Source: Agrococcus sp. ARC_14 (GTDB lineage: Bacteria; Actinomycetota; Actinomycetes; Actinomycetales; Microbacteriaceae). Taken from it: a DNA stretch of 64,000 bases. This document shows, piece after piece, positions 56,087 through 64,000 of this stretch; within the stretch, counting starts at the first letter, position 1, and each line of letters starts with the position of its first letter. A program made the translations under genes and the position numbers. Where the stretch lies: NCBI RefSeq assembly GCF_022436485.1, contig NZ_JAKUDO010000001.1, positions 434,001 to 498,000 of the forward strand. The letters run 5' to 3'. The notes below the pieces were generated by a model. The model did not search any database, was not told the origin of the DNA, and worked only from the letters and a program-made list of their open reading frames with translations.

Positions 56087-56955
56087 CCGGCACCGCCGCC
56101 GCGCTCGCCGGCACGCCGGGCCGGCTTCGCAGCCTCCGCACGAGCGACCCCGTCATGACGATCGCGATCGTCATCCTCGGTCTGCTCGTGGCCGCGAGCC
56201 TCGCCGGGCGGCTCATCCCCGGCCTCAACGACGGCACCTCCACGGTCGGCGGCCGCTTCGAGGCGCCGAGCCTCGCGCATCCGCTCGGCACCGACAGCCT
56301 CGGCCGCAGCCTGCTCGCTCGACTGCTCGAGGGCATCGGCACGACCTTCCTGCTCTCGGCGGTCGCGGTGCTCTGCACCGCCGTCATCGCCACGGCGCTC
56401 GGCATCGTCGCCGCCTATGCCGGCGGCTGGGTGCGCGAGCTCGTGCAGCGGCTCGGCGACGTGCTCTACGCCTTCCCCGCCATCCTGCTGGCGCTGCTGG
56501 TCGCGGCCGCGATCGGCCCCGGCAGCACGGCGGCGCTCGCGAGCATCGTGCTCGTCACGGTGCCGCTCATGACCCGCATGGTGACCGCCGCGGCCGCCGA
56601 CGTCGCTCGCCGCGACTTCGTCACGAGCGCCAGGATCTCGGGCGTCGCCGCGCCCGTCATCATGGTGCGGCACCTGCTCACCTGTGTGAGCGGCACCGTG
56701 GTGGTGCAGGGCACGTACGCGCTCTCGGTCGCGATCCTGGTCGAGGGCGGGCTCTCCTTCCTCGGCTACGGCGTGCAGCTGCCCGCCTCCTCGCTCGGGC
56801 TGCTCGTGAGCGAGGGCAACGTCTACCTGCTCACCGCACCCTGGATCCTCATCGCCGCGGGCAGCACGATGGTGCTCGCCATCCTTGCGGTGACCCTCGT
56901 CGGCGACGCCCTGCGCGACCGGCTCGAGCCCAGAGAGGCGGTGGATCTCACGTGA
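56083..56955 (+). CDS. peptide-type ABC permease (DppC class)
   Basis: A 290-residue permease of the DppC type. The N-terminal helix VMTIAIVILGLLVAASLAG, then HPLGTDSLGRSLLARLLEGIGTTFLLS (family signature) and the EAA loop RRDFVTSARISGVAAPVIMVRHLL are clear. It ends in SLGLLVSEGNVYLLTAPWILIAAG. GTG 56083 overlaps the upstream stop (GTGA), and its own stop overlaps the next GTG. Confidence 0.93.
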   Translation: MTGTAAALAGTPGRLRSLRTSDPVMTIAIVILGLLVAASLAGRLIPGLNDGTSTVGGRFEAPSLAHPLGTDSLGRSLLARLLEGIGTTFLLSAVAVLCTAVIATALGIVAAYAGGWVRELVQRLGDVLYAFPAILLALLVAAAIGPGSTAALASIVLVTVPLMTRMVTAAAADVARRDFVTSARISGVAAPVIMVRHLLTCVSGTVVVQGTYALSVAILVEGGLSFLGYGVQLPASSLGLLVSEGNVYLLTAPWILIAAGSTMVLAILAVTLVGDALRDRLEPREAVDLT

Positions 56956-57812
56956 GCCTCATCGAGATCGACCGGCTGGTGGTCGAGTTCCGCACGCCGC
57001 GCGGGATCGTGCGCGCGCTCGACGGCGCGAGCCTGACCGCCGAGGCGGGCGAGCGCCTCGCCATCGTCGGCGAGTCCGGCAGCGGCAAGTCGACCGTGGG
57101 CGCCGCGATCGGCGCGCTGCTGCCCGCCAACGGCCGGTTCGGCGACGGCACCGTGCGCGTCGACGGCGTCGACGTCGGCGCCCTCGACCGGCCGGGACTG
57201 CGCAGGCTGCGCCGCGAGACGCTCGGCTTCATCCCGCAGGATCCGATCGCGACGCTCAACCCCACGATGCGCGTCGGCAGGCAGCTCGCGCTCGTCGTGC
57301 GCGATCTCGGCGGCGACACCTCCGGCGCGGCGCTCGCGCAGCTGCTCGAAGAGGTGCAGATCACCGATCCCGCCGACGTGCTGCGCCGCTTCCCGCACCA
57401 GCTCTCCGGCGGCATGGCGCAGCGCGTCGCGATCGCCATCGCGATGGTCCGCCGCCCGCGCATCCTCATCGCCGACGAGCCCACCGCGGCCCTCGACGCC
57501 AACGTGCGCCGCGAGGTGCTGAAGCTCGTCTTCGAGGCCGCGGAGCACAGCGGCGCCACCGTCGTCTGGCTCAGTCATGACCTGGATGCGGTGGCCAAGT
57601 GGTGCACGCGGGTCGCCGTGATGTATCGCGGCCAGATCGTCGAGGACGGACCGACGGCCGACGTGCTCGAGGACCCGACCCATCCGTACACCCGGTCGCT
57701 GCTCGCGGCGATGCCCTCGCGGCTGCAGCGCGGCGTCGAGGTGCGCACCTACACCGAGCTGCTCGCCGCGCAGCAGGTCGGCCGCGCGGCAGACGAGGAG
57801 TCGATCGCATGA
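56952..57812 (+). CDS. peptide-type ABC ATPase (DppD class)
   Basis: A 286-residue ATP-binding protein. Walker A is VGESGSGKST, Q-loop FIPQDPIATLNP, signature LSGGMAQR, Walker B ILIADEPTAALD, and H-loop WLSHDLDAVAKWC. The C-terminal DPTHPYTRSLLAAMPS is the oligopeptide-ATPase extension. GTG start overlapping the DppC stop. Confidence 0.94.
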   Translation: MSLIEIDRLVVEFRTPRGIVRALDGASLTAEAGERLAIVGESGSGKSTVGAAIGALLPANGRFGDGTVRVDGVDVGALDRPGLRRLRRETLGFIPQDPIATLNPTMRVGRQLALVVRDLGGDTSGAALAQLLEEVQITDPADVLRRFPHQLSGGMAQRVAIAIAMVRRPRILIADEPTAALDANVRREVLKLVFEAAEHSGATVVWLSHDLDAVAKWCTRVAVMYRGQIVEDGPTADVLEDPTHPYTRSLLAAMPSRLQRGVEVRTYTELLAAQQVGRAADEESIA

Positions 57813-58540
57813 GCCTGCTCGAGCTCGACGCCGTCACGGTGCGCTTCGGCCACGGCGCCCGCACCGTGCACGCCCTGCGCGAGGTGAGCCTCGCGGTCGA
57901 GGAGGGGCAGACGCTCGGCCTGGTCGGGGAGTCCGGCTCCGGCAAGTCGACCGCCGCCGCGGTCGCCCTGGGCCTGCGCGCGCCCGACGGCGGCGAGGTG
58001 CGCTTCGCCGGCGAGCCGCTGCGCCGTCGCCGCACCGCCGGCGAGATGCAGGCGGTGCTGCAGCACCCCATGTGGGCGCTGAACCCCCGCATGACGGTCG
58101 CGGCCTCCATCGCCGAGCCGCTCGCCGTGCGCACCCGGGATCGCACGGAGGTGCGCCGACGGGTCGCCGAGCTGCTCGAGCAGGTCTCGCTCGAGCCGGC
58201 CATCGCCGATCGCCGCCCGCACGAGCTCTCCGGCGGGCAGCGACAGCGCGTCGCCATCGCCCGCGCGCTCATCACGAGGCCGCGCTTCATCGTCTTCGAC
58301 GAGGCGGTCAGCGCGCTCGACGTCTCGGTGCAGGCGCAGGTGCTGCAGCTCGTGCGACGGCTGCAGGCCGAGCACGGCTTCGGCGCCCTCTTCATCTCGC
58401 ACGACCTCGCCGTCGTCCGCTACGTCGCCGACCGCATCTGCGTGATGCGGGCTGGCGAGGTGGTGGAGGACGCCCCGACCGACGCCTTCGTGGCCGGCCC
58501 CGCGCATCCGTACTCCCGATCCCTCTTGGAGGAGCTATGA
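57809..58540 (+). CDS. peptide-type ABC ATPase (DppF class)
   Basis: A 243-residue second ATPase: Walker A VGESGSGKST, Q-loop VLQHPMWALNPRM, signature ELSGGQRQRV, Walker B FIVFDEAVSALDVS, H-loop ISHDLAVVRYVADR. The end AGPAHPYSRSLLEEL lacks the usual long DppF tail. Start and stop overlap neighbouring genes by four bases, so the importer and the hydrolase genes that follow form one coupled operon. Confidence 0.93.
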   Translation: MSLLELDAVTVRFGHGARTVHALREVSLAVEEGQTLGLVGESGSGKSTAAAVALGLRAPDGGEVRFAGEPLRRRRTAGEMQAVLQHPMWALNPRMTVAASIAEPLAVRTRDRTEVRRRVAELLEQVSLEPAIADRRPHELSGGQRQRVAIARALITRPRFIVFDEAVSALDVSVQAQVLQLVRRLQAEHGFGALFISHDLAVVRYVADRICVMRAGEVVEDAPTDAFVAGPAHPYSRSLLEEL

Positions 58541-59583
58541 CCGCCTTCGCACCGCAGACGACCTGGGACGCCGAGCCGCGCCGCACGCCGCGCTCGAGCT
58601 TCGCCGGGCTGGCCGTCAACGCCGACGCGCCGCTGGAGCCCGTGCCGGGCACGGCCCGCGCGCAGGTCGCGTTCGACTTCCCGGGCGTCACGATCGGCAC
58701 CGCCGAGTATGCCGAGGGGCCGACGGGCGTCACCGTCATCGAGGTCGCGGGCGGCGCCCGCACGGCGATCGACGACCGCGGCGGCGCCGTCGGCATCGTC
58801 GGGCGCTACCCCTTCAACCACGCGATCGCGCTCGCGGGCGGCTCGGTGCACGGGCTCGCCGCCGCGAGCGGCGTGACGGATGCGCTCATGGAGCGCGAGG
58901 GCCGCAAGACCGGCTTCGCCGATCTGCAGGTCGTCTCGGGCGCCTGCATCTACGACTTCGCGGTGCGCGACAACGCGATCACGCCCGACAACGCGCTCGG
59001 CCGCGCCGCGCTGGCGGCCGCGGTCACCGGCACCGCCCCCGTCGGCCGGGTCGGCGCCGGCGTGGGCGGCAGCTGCGGCAAGACGCGCCCCGACGCCACC
59101 GAGTGGGCGGGGCAGGGCGTCGCCTTCCGGCAGGTGGGCGAGCTCAAGGTGCTCGCGCTCGTGGTCGTCAACGCGGTCGGCGCCGTCTTCGACCGCGACG
59201 GCAGCGTGCTGCGCGGCAACCTGCAGACCGACGGCACCCGACGGCATCCGGTCATCGACGGCGACGAGGCCTTCGGCGCGGCCGGGGGTGCCGAGCAGCC
59301 GGGCCCGGCCAAGGGCAACACCACGCTCTCGGTCGTGGTCACGAACGCGAGGCTGGCAGAGATCGACCTGCAGCAGCTGGCGACGCAGATCCACTCGTCG
59401 ATGCACCGCGGCATCCAGCCCTTCCACACCTCGCTCGACGGCGACACGCTCTTCCTGCTCACCACCGACGAGGTCGACCTGCCGGTCTACGACCCGCGCC
59501 AGGGGCTCGGCCCGAGCATCGCATCGTTCGGCGCGATCGCCTCCGAGACGATGTGGGACGCCATCATCGAGAGCGTGCGCTGA
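58537..59583 (+). CDS. P1 family (S58/DmpA, NylC-like) autoprocessing hydrolase
   Basis: A 348-residue N-terminal-nucleophile hydrolase. Motifs are YPFNHAIALAGGSVHGLAAASGVTDAL, GACIYDFAVRDNAITPDNALGRAAL, VGAGVGGSCGKTRPDA and, after an acidic Gly/Pro loop, KGNTTLSVVVTNARL. By analogy with NylC (6-aminohexanoate-oligomer hydrolase), self-cleavage is expected between Asn261 and Thr262, freeing Thr262 as nucleophile. Family members release N-terminal residues from small peptides, beta-amides or nylon oligomers. It is the first enzyme gene behind the importer, with start overlapping the ATPase stop (ATGA). Confidence 0.9.
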   Translation: MTAFAPQTTWDAEPRRTPRSSFAGLAVNADAPLEPVPGTARAQVAFDFPGVTIGTAEYAEGPTGVTVIEVAGGARTAIDDRGGAVGIVGRYPFNHAIALAGGSVHGLAAASGVTDALMEREGRKTGFADLQVVSGACIYDFAVRDNAITPDNALGRAALAAAVTGTAPVGRVGAGVGGSCGKTRPDATEWAGQGVAFRQVGELKVLALVVVNAVGAVFDRDGSVLRGNLQTDGTRRHPVIDGDEAFGAAGGAEQPGPAKGNTTLSVVVTNARLAEIDLQQLATQIHSSMHRGIQPFHTSLDGDTLFLLTTDEVDLPVYDPRQGLGPSIASFGAIASETMWDAIIESVR

Positions 59584-59584
59584 G

Positions 59585-60289
59585 GTGCACACCTATCCCA
59601 GCTATCACGCGCCGGACGGCCGGGCGATCGTCGACTTCGTCGCGCGCACGCCGTTCGCGCTGGCCGTGACCTCGCAGGCAGGCGCGCCGATCGCGACGCA
59701 CGTGCCGGTGGTGATCCCGCCGGCGCTCGACACCGCATCCGTCGACACCCTCGTCGGCACCACGCTCTGGTCGCACATGGGGCACGCCAACCGCCACTGG
59801 CGGCTGATGGAGGAGCAGCCGGAGGTGCTGCTCATCCACACCTCCTCGCACGGCTACGTCTCGCCGACGCTCTACCGCAAGGACCCATCGGTGCCGACGG
59901 TCGACTACACCGCCGTGCACCTCACGGGCACCGTGCGCCTCATGGACACCGACGACGAGGCGCTCGGGGTGGTCGAGCAGACCGTCCGCCAGCTCGAGGC
60001 CACGCGCGACCCGCAGTGGCAGATGGCGACCTCGCGCGAGGTCTTCCGCGCGATCATCCGCGGCGTCACCGCCTTCGCGATCGACATCACCAGCGAGCAG
60101 GCCGTCTTCAAGCTCAGCCAGGACAAGCCCGCCGACATCCGCGCCCGCGTCCGCGACGAGTTCGCGGGGGAGTCGTCGGCCGCCGGTGCGATCGGCGGCT
60201 GCCCGCATGCCGACCTGGCAGAGATCATGGATGCACTGCCCGTCGATCACGTGCGGCGTGGCCACTACCCACCGCTGGAGGATGCATGA
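59585..60289 (+). CDS. PaiB-like FMN-binding protein
   Basis: A 234-residue split-barrel FMN-binding protein of the PaiB family. The N-terminus VHTYPSYHAPDGRAIVDFVARTPFALAV, THVPVVIPP, TLWSHMGHANRHWR and VLLIHTSSHGYVSPTLY...VPTVDYTAVHLTGTVRLM are the PaiB sequence blocks. An uncommon Gly-Cys-Pro-His segment lies near the C-terminus. Annotated relatives are called negative regulators, but an oxidoreductase role is equally possible. GTG 59585 is one base after the P1 hydrolase stop; the stop overlaps the next ATG. Confidence 0.82.
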   Translation: MHTYPSYHAPDGRAIVDFVARTPFALAVTSQAGAPIATHVPVVIPPALDTASVDTLVGTTLWSHMGHANRHWRLMEEQPEVLLIHTSSHGYVSPTLYRKDPSVPTVDYTAVHLTGTVRLMDTDDEALGVVEQTVRQLEATRDPQWQMATSREVFRAIIRGVTAFAIDITSEQAVFKLSQDKPADIRARVRDEFAGESSAAGAIGGCPHADLAEIMDALPVDHVRRGHYPPLEDA

Positions 60290-61392
60290 GAGTCACAGAG
60301 CTGCGACTGACGGATGCCTCGGCGCACGCCCGCGGCGTCGCCTACGGCGCCGCGCTCGGCGGCGAGGTGCGGCACACGATCGGCCTCTACCGCGAGGCCT
60401 ACGAGCTGATGGGGGTGCCCGCCGACGTGATCGACGAGGTCGTCGCCGGCTCGCTCGATGCCGTGCGCGACTGGGCACCGACGCAGTGGGAGGAGCTCAC
60501 CGGGCTCGCGGAGGGCACCGGCGTGCGCCTCGACGAGCTGATGCTGCTGACCGCCCGCACCGAGATCCTGGCCCACGCGCCCGTCGACGTGCTCGAGTGC
60601 TCGACGGTGGTGGCGCTGCACGAGGATCGTCGCCCGCAGACGATGCAGACCTGGGACTGGCACGGCGAGCTGGCACCCACCGGCGTGCTGCTCGAGCTGC
60701 ACCTGCCGGGGGCCGATGGTGCCGGCCGGGTCGTGCGCACCTTCGCCGAGACCGGCATGGTCGGCAAGATCGGCGTGACCGCTGGCGCCGACGGCTCCGG
60801 CGGCCTGGGCGTGCACTTCAACATCCTCCATCACGCCTCCGACCGCACCGCGGTCGGTGTGCCCGTGCACGTCGTGATGCGGCGCATCCTCGACGAGGCA
60901 AGCAGCGTCGACGGAGCGATCGCGCTCGCCCGCTCGGCGACCGTCGGCGCCTCCACCGTGCTCACCGTCGTGCAGGGCGCGAGCGCGGGCGCCCCTGCGC
61001 GTGCCGCGAGCCTCGAGCTGGCACCGGCAGGCGTCGCCGTGGTCGAGGCGAAGGAGGGCTTCCTCGCCCACACGAACCACTTCCTCGACCCGCAGCTGGC
61101 CGAGGGCGAGGCCACGCTCGACTCCTCGACCACCGGCCCGCGCTTCGAGCACACGGTCGCGCAGCGTGCGTCGATCGAGGGCGCCACCGACGCGGTCTCC
61201 ATGGCGGCGGCGATGTGCGGCGAAGCGGGGGCGGATGCGCCGGTGTGTGTGCGCGTGCGGCCGGCGGCCTCGCTCGCGGAGCGCTGGGAGACGCTGCTCA
61301 CCGCGTCGCTCGACGTCGAGGCGGCCGCGATCGACTGGTTCGCCGGGCCGCCGAGCGGGCTCGACGCGAGCACCGTGCGCCGGTTCGGCTGA
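60286..61392 (+). CDS. C45 family amidase/acyltransferase, first copy
   Basis: A 368-residue protein of the acyl-CoA:6-aminopenicillanic-acid acyltransferase-like (C45, Ntn) family. The predicted nucleophile is Cys105 in DVLECSTVVA, followed by the family motif TWDWHGEL. A second block reads GLGVHFNILHH and the C-terminal block ends with FLAHTNHFLDP. Self-cleavage before the Cys would give alpha and beta chains. Members hydrolyse amide bonds of penicillins, ceramide-like compounds or acylated amino acids. It overlaps the PaiB-like gene (ATGA). Confidence 0.85.
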   Translation: MRVTELRLTDASAHARGVAYGAALGGEVRHTIGLYREAYELMGVPADVIDEVVAGSLDAVRDWAPTQWEELTGLAEGTGVRLDELMLLTARTEILAHAPVDVLECSTVVALHEDRRPQTMQTWDWHGELAPTGVLLELHLPGADGAGRVVRTFAETGMVGKIGVTAGADGSGGLGVHFNILHHASDRTAVGVPVHVVMRRILDEASSVDGAIALARSATVGASTVLTVVQGASAGAPARAASLELAPAGVAVVEAKEGFLAHTNHFLDPQLAEGEATLDSSTTGPRFEHTVAQRASIEGATDAVSMAAAMCGEAGADAPVCVRVRPAASLAERWETLLTASLDVEAAAIDWFAGPPSGLDASTVRRFG

Positions 61393-61420
61393 GGCGGCCG
61401 CTCATGGACCGGCTCGACTG

Positions 61421-62518
61421 ATGCGGGTGCTCGAGATCGCCGGCGCGACGCCGCGCGATCGCGGCATCGATCGCGGCAGGCAGGTGGCCGCGGTCGTGCG
61501 CGAGCACTGGCCCGTGCACCTCGGGCTGTTCGCGCTCGCGGGCTGGAGCGAGCAGGAGGTGCGCGAGCATGCACTGGCCTCGCTCGACGCGCTCGGTGCT
61601 TGGTGGCCCGATGGCCGCGACGAGATCCTGGGCGTCGCGGAGGGCGCAGGCGTCGAGCCCTGGATCGCCGCCGCCCTCGGCGCGCGCACCGAGCTGCTGG
61701 TGGCGAAGGGCGGTCCCGACGCGCACGCCGCCCGCGAGTGCACGATCCTGGCGACCGTCGCGCCCGCCGCTGCCGCGCAGGTGTGGGACTGGCATCGCGA
61801 GCTCGCCGACGCCTGGCACGCGCAGCAGGTGCGCGGTGGGCCGCTGGCGTTCGCTGGCATCACCGAGCACGGCATCGGCGCCAAGGTCGGCATGAACGAG
61901 GCGGGCGTCGGCGTGCTGCTGGCGATCCTGTCGCACACCGACGACCGACCGGGCGGCGTGCCCGTGCACTCGGTGCTGCACCGGGTGCTTGCGGAGGCGG
62001 AGACGGCGGATGCGGCGGTCGCGATCGCGGCGTCGGCGCCGGTGACGTCGTCGAGCGTGCTGACGATCGTGGGGCCGACGGCCGCCGGCGGCCGCACGGT
62101 CGTCGCGATCGAGCTGAGCCCCGCGGGCAGCGAGCGGGTGTCGCCAGAGCCCGACCGCGCCGGGCAGCAGTGGCTCCCGCGCACGAACCACTTCCTCTCG
62201 GAGCGGCTGGCTGCGGGTTCGCGCACCTTCCGCGGCGACCCCGACTCCGACGACCGGCTGCGGCTGCTGCGGGAACGCATCGACGCCCGTGCGGGCCTCG
62301 ATCCGGTGCGTGCCGCATCCGACCTCGTGCCGATGCTGCGCACCGCGCCCGGCGCCGAGCTCGGCGACATCTGCTGCGTCGCCCGCCCCGAGCAGCCCTT
62401 CGGACGCGCGTGGCAGACGCTCGCGACCGTCGCGATCGACGAGCGCGGCCTCACGATCACCGAGGGCTCGCCGCTGGAGCGCCCGCGCCCCGCGCTGCAC
62501 GTGCCCCTGCCGCGCTGA
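61421..62518 (+). CDS. C45 family amidase/acyltransferase, second copy
   Basis: A 365-residue paralogue of the preceding gene, 28 bases downstream. Matching blocks are AARECTILATVAP (nucleophile Cys), VWDWHREL, AKVGMNEAGVGVLLAILSH, GGVPVHSVLHRVLAEA, SSVLTIVG and WLPRTNHFLSE. The two differ widely outside these blocks, so the duplication is old or they came separately. The nucleophile is preceded by Glu in both copies. Its stop codon runs into a palindromic repeat; it ends the operon. Confidence 0.85.
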   Translation: MRVLEIAGATPRDRGIDRGRQVAAVVREHWPVHLGLFALAGWSEQEVREHALASLDALGAWWPDGRDEILGVAEGAGVEPWIAAALGARTELLVAKGGPDAHAARECTILATVAPAAAAQVWDWHRELADAWHAQQVRGGPLAFAGITEHGIGAKVGMNEAGVGVLLAILSHTDDRPGGVPVHSVLHRVLAEAETADAAVAIAASAPVTSSSVLTIVGPTAAGGRTVVAIELSPAGSERVSPEPDRAGQQWLPRTNHFLSERLAAGSRTFRGDPDSDDRLRLLRERIDARAGLDPVRAASDLVPMLRTAPGAELGDICCVARPEQPFGRAWQTLATVAIDERGLTITEGSPLERPRPALHVPLPR

Positions 62519-62668
62519 TCGAGTAGGCGGCGCAGCCGCCCCCTCCCGCTCGCTGATCGAGTAGGCGGCGCAGCCGCCGTATCGAGATCCGCCCCGGTCG
62601 TCGTCTCGATACGGCCCTGCGGGCCTGCTCGACTACCAAGGGGGCGCGCGCTCCTCGACCTACGGGGC
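62517..62668. repeat. cluster of class B palindromic repeats
   Basis: A truncated inverted copy (62517-62545, GATCGAGTAGGCGGCGCAGCC) is followed by a full inverted copy (62555-62593, ending CCGTATCGAGATCCGCC). A direct copy (62603-62642, GTCTCGATACGG...CTGCTCGACTACC) and a lone right half of class A (62644-62668, GCGCTCCTCGACCTACGGG) complete the cluster. Both flanking stop codons lie inside it. Confidence 0.82.
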
Positions 62669-64000
62669 CGGGCTCAGATCGCCGATCGCTTTGTCGGGGC
62701 GCAAGCCCCGCCAGACCGGGTGCCGCAGCGCACCCGACGCCGTCTGCTCCGTGTGCTCCACCTCGGCGACGGCCGCCCGCACCCAGTGCGCCGCATCCGC
62801 CACGTCTGCCGGCAGCTCGTCGACCGTCGGCGCCGTCTTCCGCGGGCGCAGCTCGTCGCGCAGCCGATCGCGCTGCGCATCCGTGAAGCCCGTGCCCACC
62901 CGACCCGCGTAGCGCATCCGGCCGCCCTCCCCGGGCAGCGCCAGCACGAGCGAGCCGACCGTGCCGGCCAACGCGCCCTTGCCCTCGAGCCAGCCGATCA
63001 CCACGACCTCGCGCGTGAGCACGTGCTTGAGCTTCAACCAGTCGGTCGAGCGCGCGCCCGAGCGATAGCGACCGTCGATGCGCTTGGCCATCACCCCTTC
63101 CAGGCCGCGCTCGGCGGTCGCCTCGAGGATGTGCTCGAGCTCTCCGTGCAGCGGCTTCGACAGCTGCACGCGCGCGCTCTGCTGCACCAGCGTGGCCAGC
63201 TGCGCCTGCCGCTCGTCGAGCCGCAGGTCGACCAGTCGCCGGCCGTCGACCTCGAGCGCGTCGAACAGCATGAGCGTCGCAGGTGCCCGCTCCGCCGCCT
63301 TCGCCGCCGGTCGCCCGTCGAGCCCGCCGCGATCCTGCAGCGCCGCGAAGCTCGCCGTGCCGGCCGCGGAACCCGAGCGCCTCAGCACCACGATCTCGCC
63401 GTCGAGCACCGCCTCCTCCGCGTCGATCGCGGCCGGCACCGCCGCGACCAGCTCCGGGAACGCATCCGTGTACTCCTTGCCGTTCCTGCTGATGAGCCGC
63501 ACCTCGTCGCCGCTCACCTGCACGATCGCCCGCCAGCCATCCCACTTCAGCTCGAACGACCACTCGTCGCGCTCGTCGATGTCGGATGCGCTGCCGGCCG
63601 TCGCGAGCATCGGCCGCAGCGTCGTCTTCGGCTCGGCCGGTGCCCGAGAGCCGCGGGCGCGCGCTCCGGCGGCCCGCCCGGCCGACGCGCTGCCCTCGAC
63701 TGGCACCGCCGCGCGGGCGGCCGGCGGCGCATAGCCCTTCTTGCGGGCATCGCGCACCGGATCCTGCTCCTTCATCCGGTGCAGCAGCCACTGGCGCGCG
63801 TCGGCATCGGTGCGGATGAGCGCGAAGCGGTAGGGCTCGCCGCCCAGACCACCGTCGGGGCGGCCGCGCAGCGTGCCGATCACCTCGTCGTCACGGAACT
63901 TCTCGAGCTCGACCTCGCCGGCATCCCAGATGGCGATCTTCCCGGCGCCGTACTCGCCCTTCGGGATGGTGCCCTCGAAGCCGCCGTATTCCAGCGGGTG
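62660..64000 (-). CDS. ligD: ATP-dependent DNA ligase, LigD type (N-terminus outside window)
   Basis: The frame is open to the window end, so the N-terminal part is missing. The visible 446 residues begin within a 3'-phosphoesterase domain (HPLEYGGFEGTIPKGEYGAG, IAIWDAGEVELEKF). A basic, Ala-rich linker (about 70 residues) follows, then the ligase domain with motif I FELKWDGWRAIV (adenylated Lys), RNGKEYTDAFPEL, VLDGEIVVL, GLEGVMAKRIDGRYRSGARSTDWLKLKH and a C-terminal OB-fold part. LigD works with Ku in non-homologous end joining; whether a polymerase domain is fused cannot be seen here. The last codons and stop lie within a repeat. Confidence 0.9.
   Translation of the reverse strand, partial: HPLEYGGFEGTIPKGEYGAGKIAIWDAGEVELEKFRDDEVIGTLRGRPDGGLGGEPYRFALIRTDADARQWLLHRMKEQDPVRDARKKGYAPPAARAAVPVEGSASAGRAAGARARGSRAPAEPKTTLRPMLATAGSASDIDERDEWSFELKWDGWRAIVQVSGDEVRLISRNGKEYTDAFPELVAAVPAAIDAEEAVLDGEIVVLRRSGSAAGTASFAALQDRGGLDGRPAAKAAERAPATLMLFDALEVDGRRLVDLRLDERQAQLATLVQQSARVQLSKPLHGELEHILEATAERGLEGVMAKRIDGRYRSGARSTDWLKLKHVLTREVVVIGWLEGKGALAGTVGSLVLALPGEGGRMRYAGRVGTGFTDAQRDRLRDELRPRKTAPTVDELPADVADAAHWVRAAVAEVEHTEQTASGALRHPVWRGLRPDKAIGDLSPAP

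Overview
The window is very GC-rich DNA from a bacterium that is most likely an actinobacterium of the Microbacteriaceae type. The grounds are a class Ib ribonucleotide reductase operon (nrdHIEF) with paired NrdR boxes, a Clp ATPase behind an HspR/HAIR operator, a resuscitation-promoting factor, a phenylacetate catabolon under a TetR-type regulator, frequent GTG starts with 4-bp overlaps, and scattered extragenic palindromes of the GGTCTCG...CTCCTCGACCT type. The family assignment is inference; no rRNA or tRNA gene is visible.

Layout. 0-14 kb is mostly housekeeping: a membrane protein tail, a small-multidrug-export-type protein, nrdHIEF on the minus strand, a DUF4232 lipoprotein, a DJ-1/PfpI protein, a DUF1801 protein, a ClpC-like ATPase, a GNAT enzyme, a D-amino acid oxidase, a uridine kinase-like P-loop protein and two membrane proteins. 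14-30 kb holds an apparently complete phenylacetate pathway: paaABCDE-paaG (minus), paaI-paaK-paaR (plus) and a second minus-strand group paaJ-paaF-paaH-paaZ. Between them lie rpf and a small divergon made of an XRE/MmyB-type regulator, a membrane protein and an NAD(P)-binding protein. Two copies of one operator (AATTAGTGACCGAWCGTTCAG) precede the two catabolic operons and tie them to PaaR.

31-62 kb is a run of substrate-specific catabolic modules, most with their own regulator: (a) LacI + MHS transporter + HisD-family dehydrogenase + SDR; (b) glutaryl-CoA dehydrogenase + type III CoA-transferase; (c) GntR + MHS transporter + HpcH/HpaI aldolase + 2-hydroxyacid dehydrogenase; (d) PucR + MHS transporter + RidA + RraA + a TPP enzyme carrying a frameshift + an M20 carbamoylase-type amidohydrolase; (e) an NAD(P)+ aldehyde dehydrogenase; (f) LacI + a peptide-type ABC importer + a NylC-like P1 hydrolase + a PaiB-like flavoprotein + two tandem C45-type N-terminal-nucleophile amidases. 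A VapBC pair and a HAD phosphatase sit between the modules. The window ends inside a LigD-type DNA ligase.

The most novel-looking unit is module (f), a ten-kilobase translationally coupled operon joining an importer to three predicted self-processing amide hydrolases. A motif CGGAWCGWTCCG found in front of it also lies in front of modules (b) and (e), suggesting a shared regulon. Module (d) is a coherent pathway of unknown substrate. A set of long-loop inverted repeats with unrelated arm sequences sits between genes, two of them inside the paaJFHZ operon. All functions are inferred from protein motifs and gene context by reading; no database search was run.
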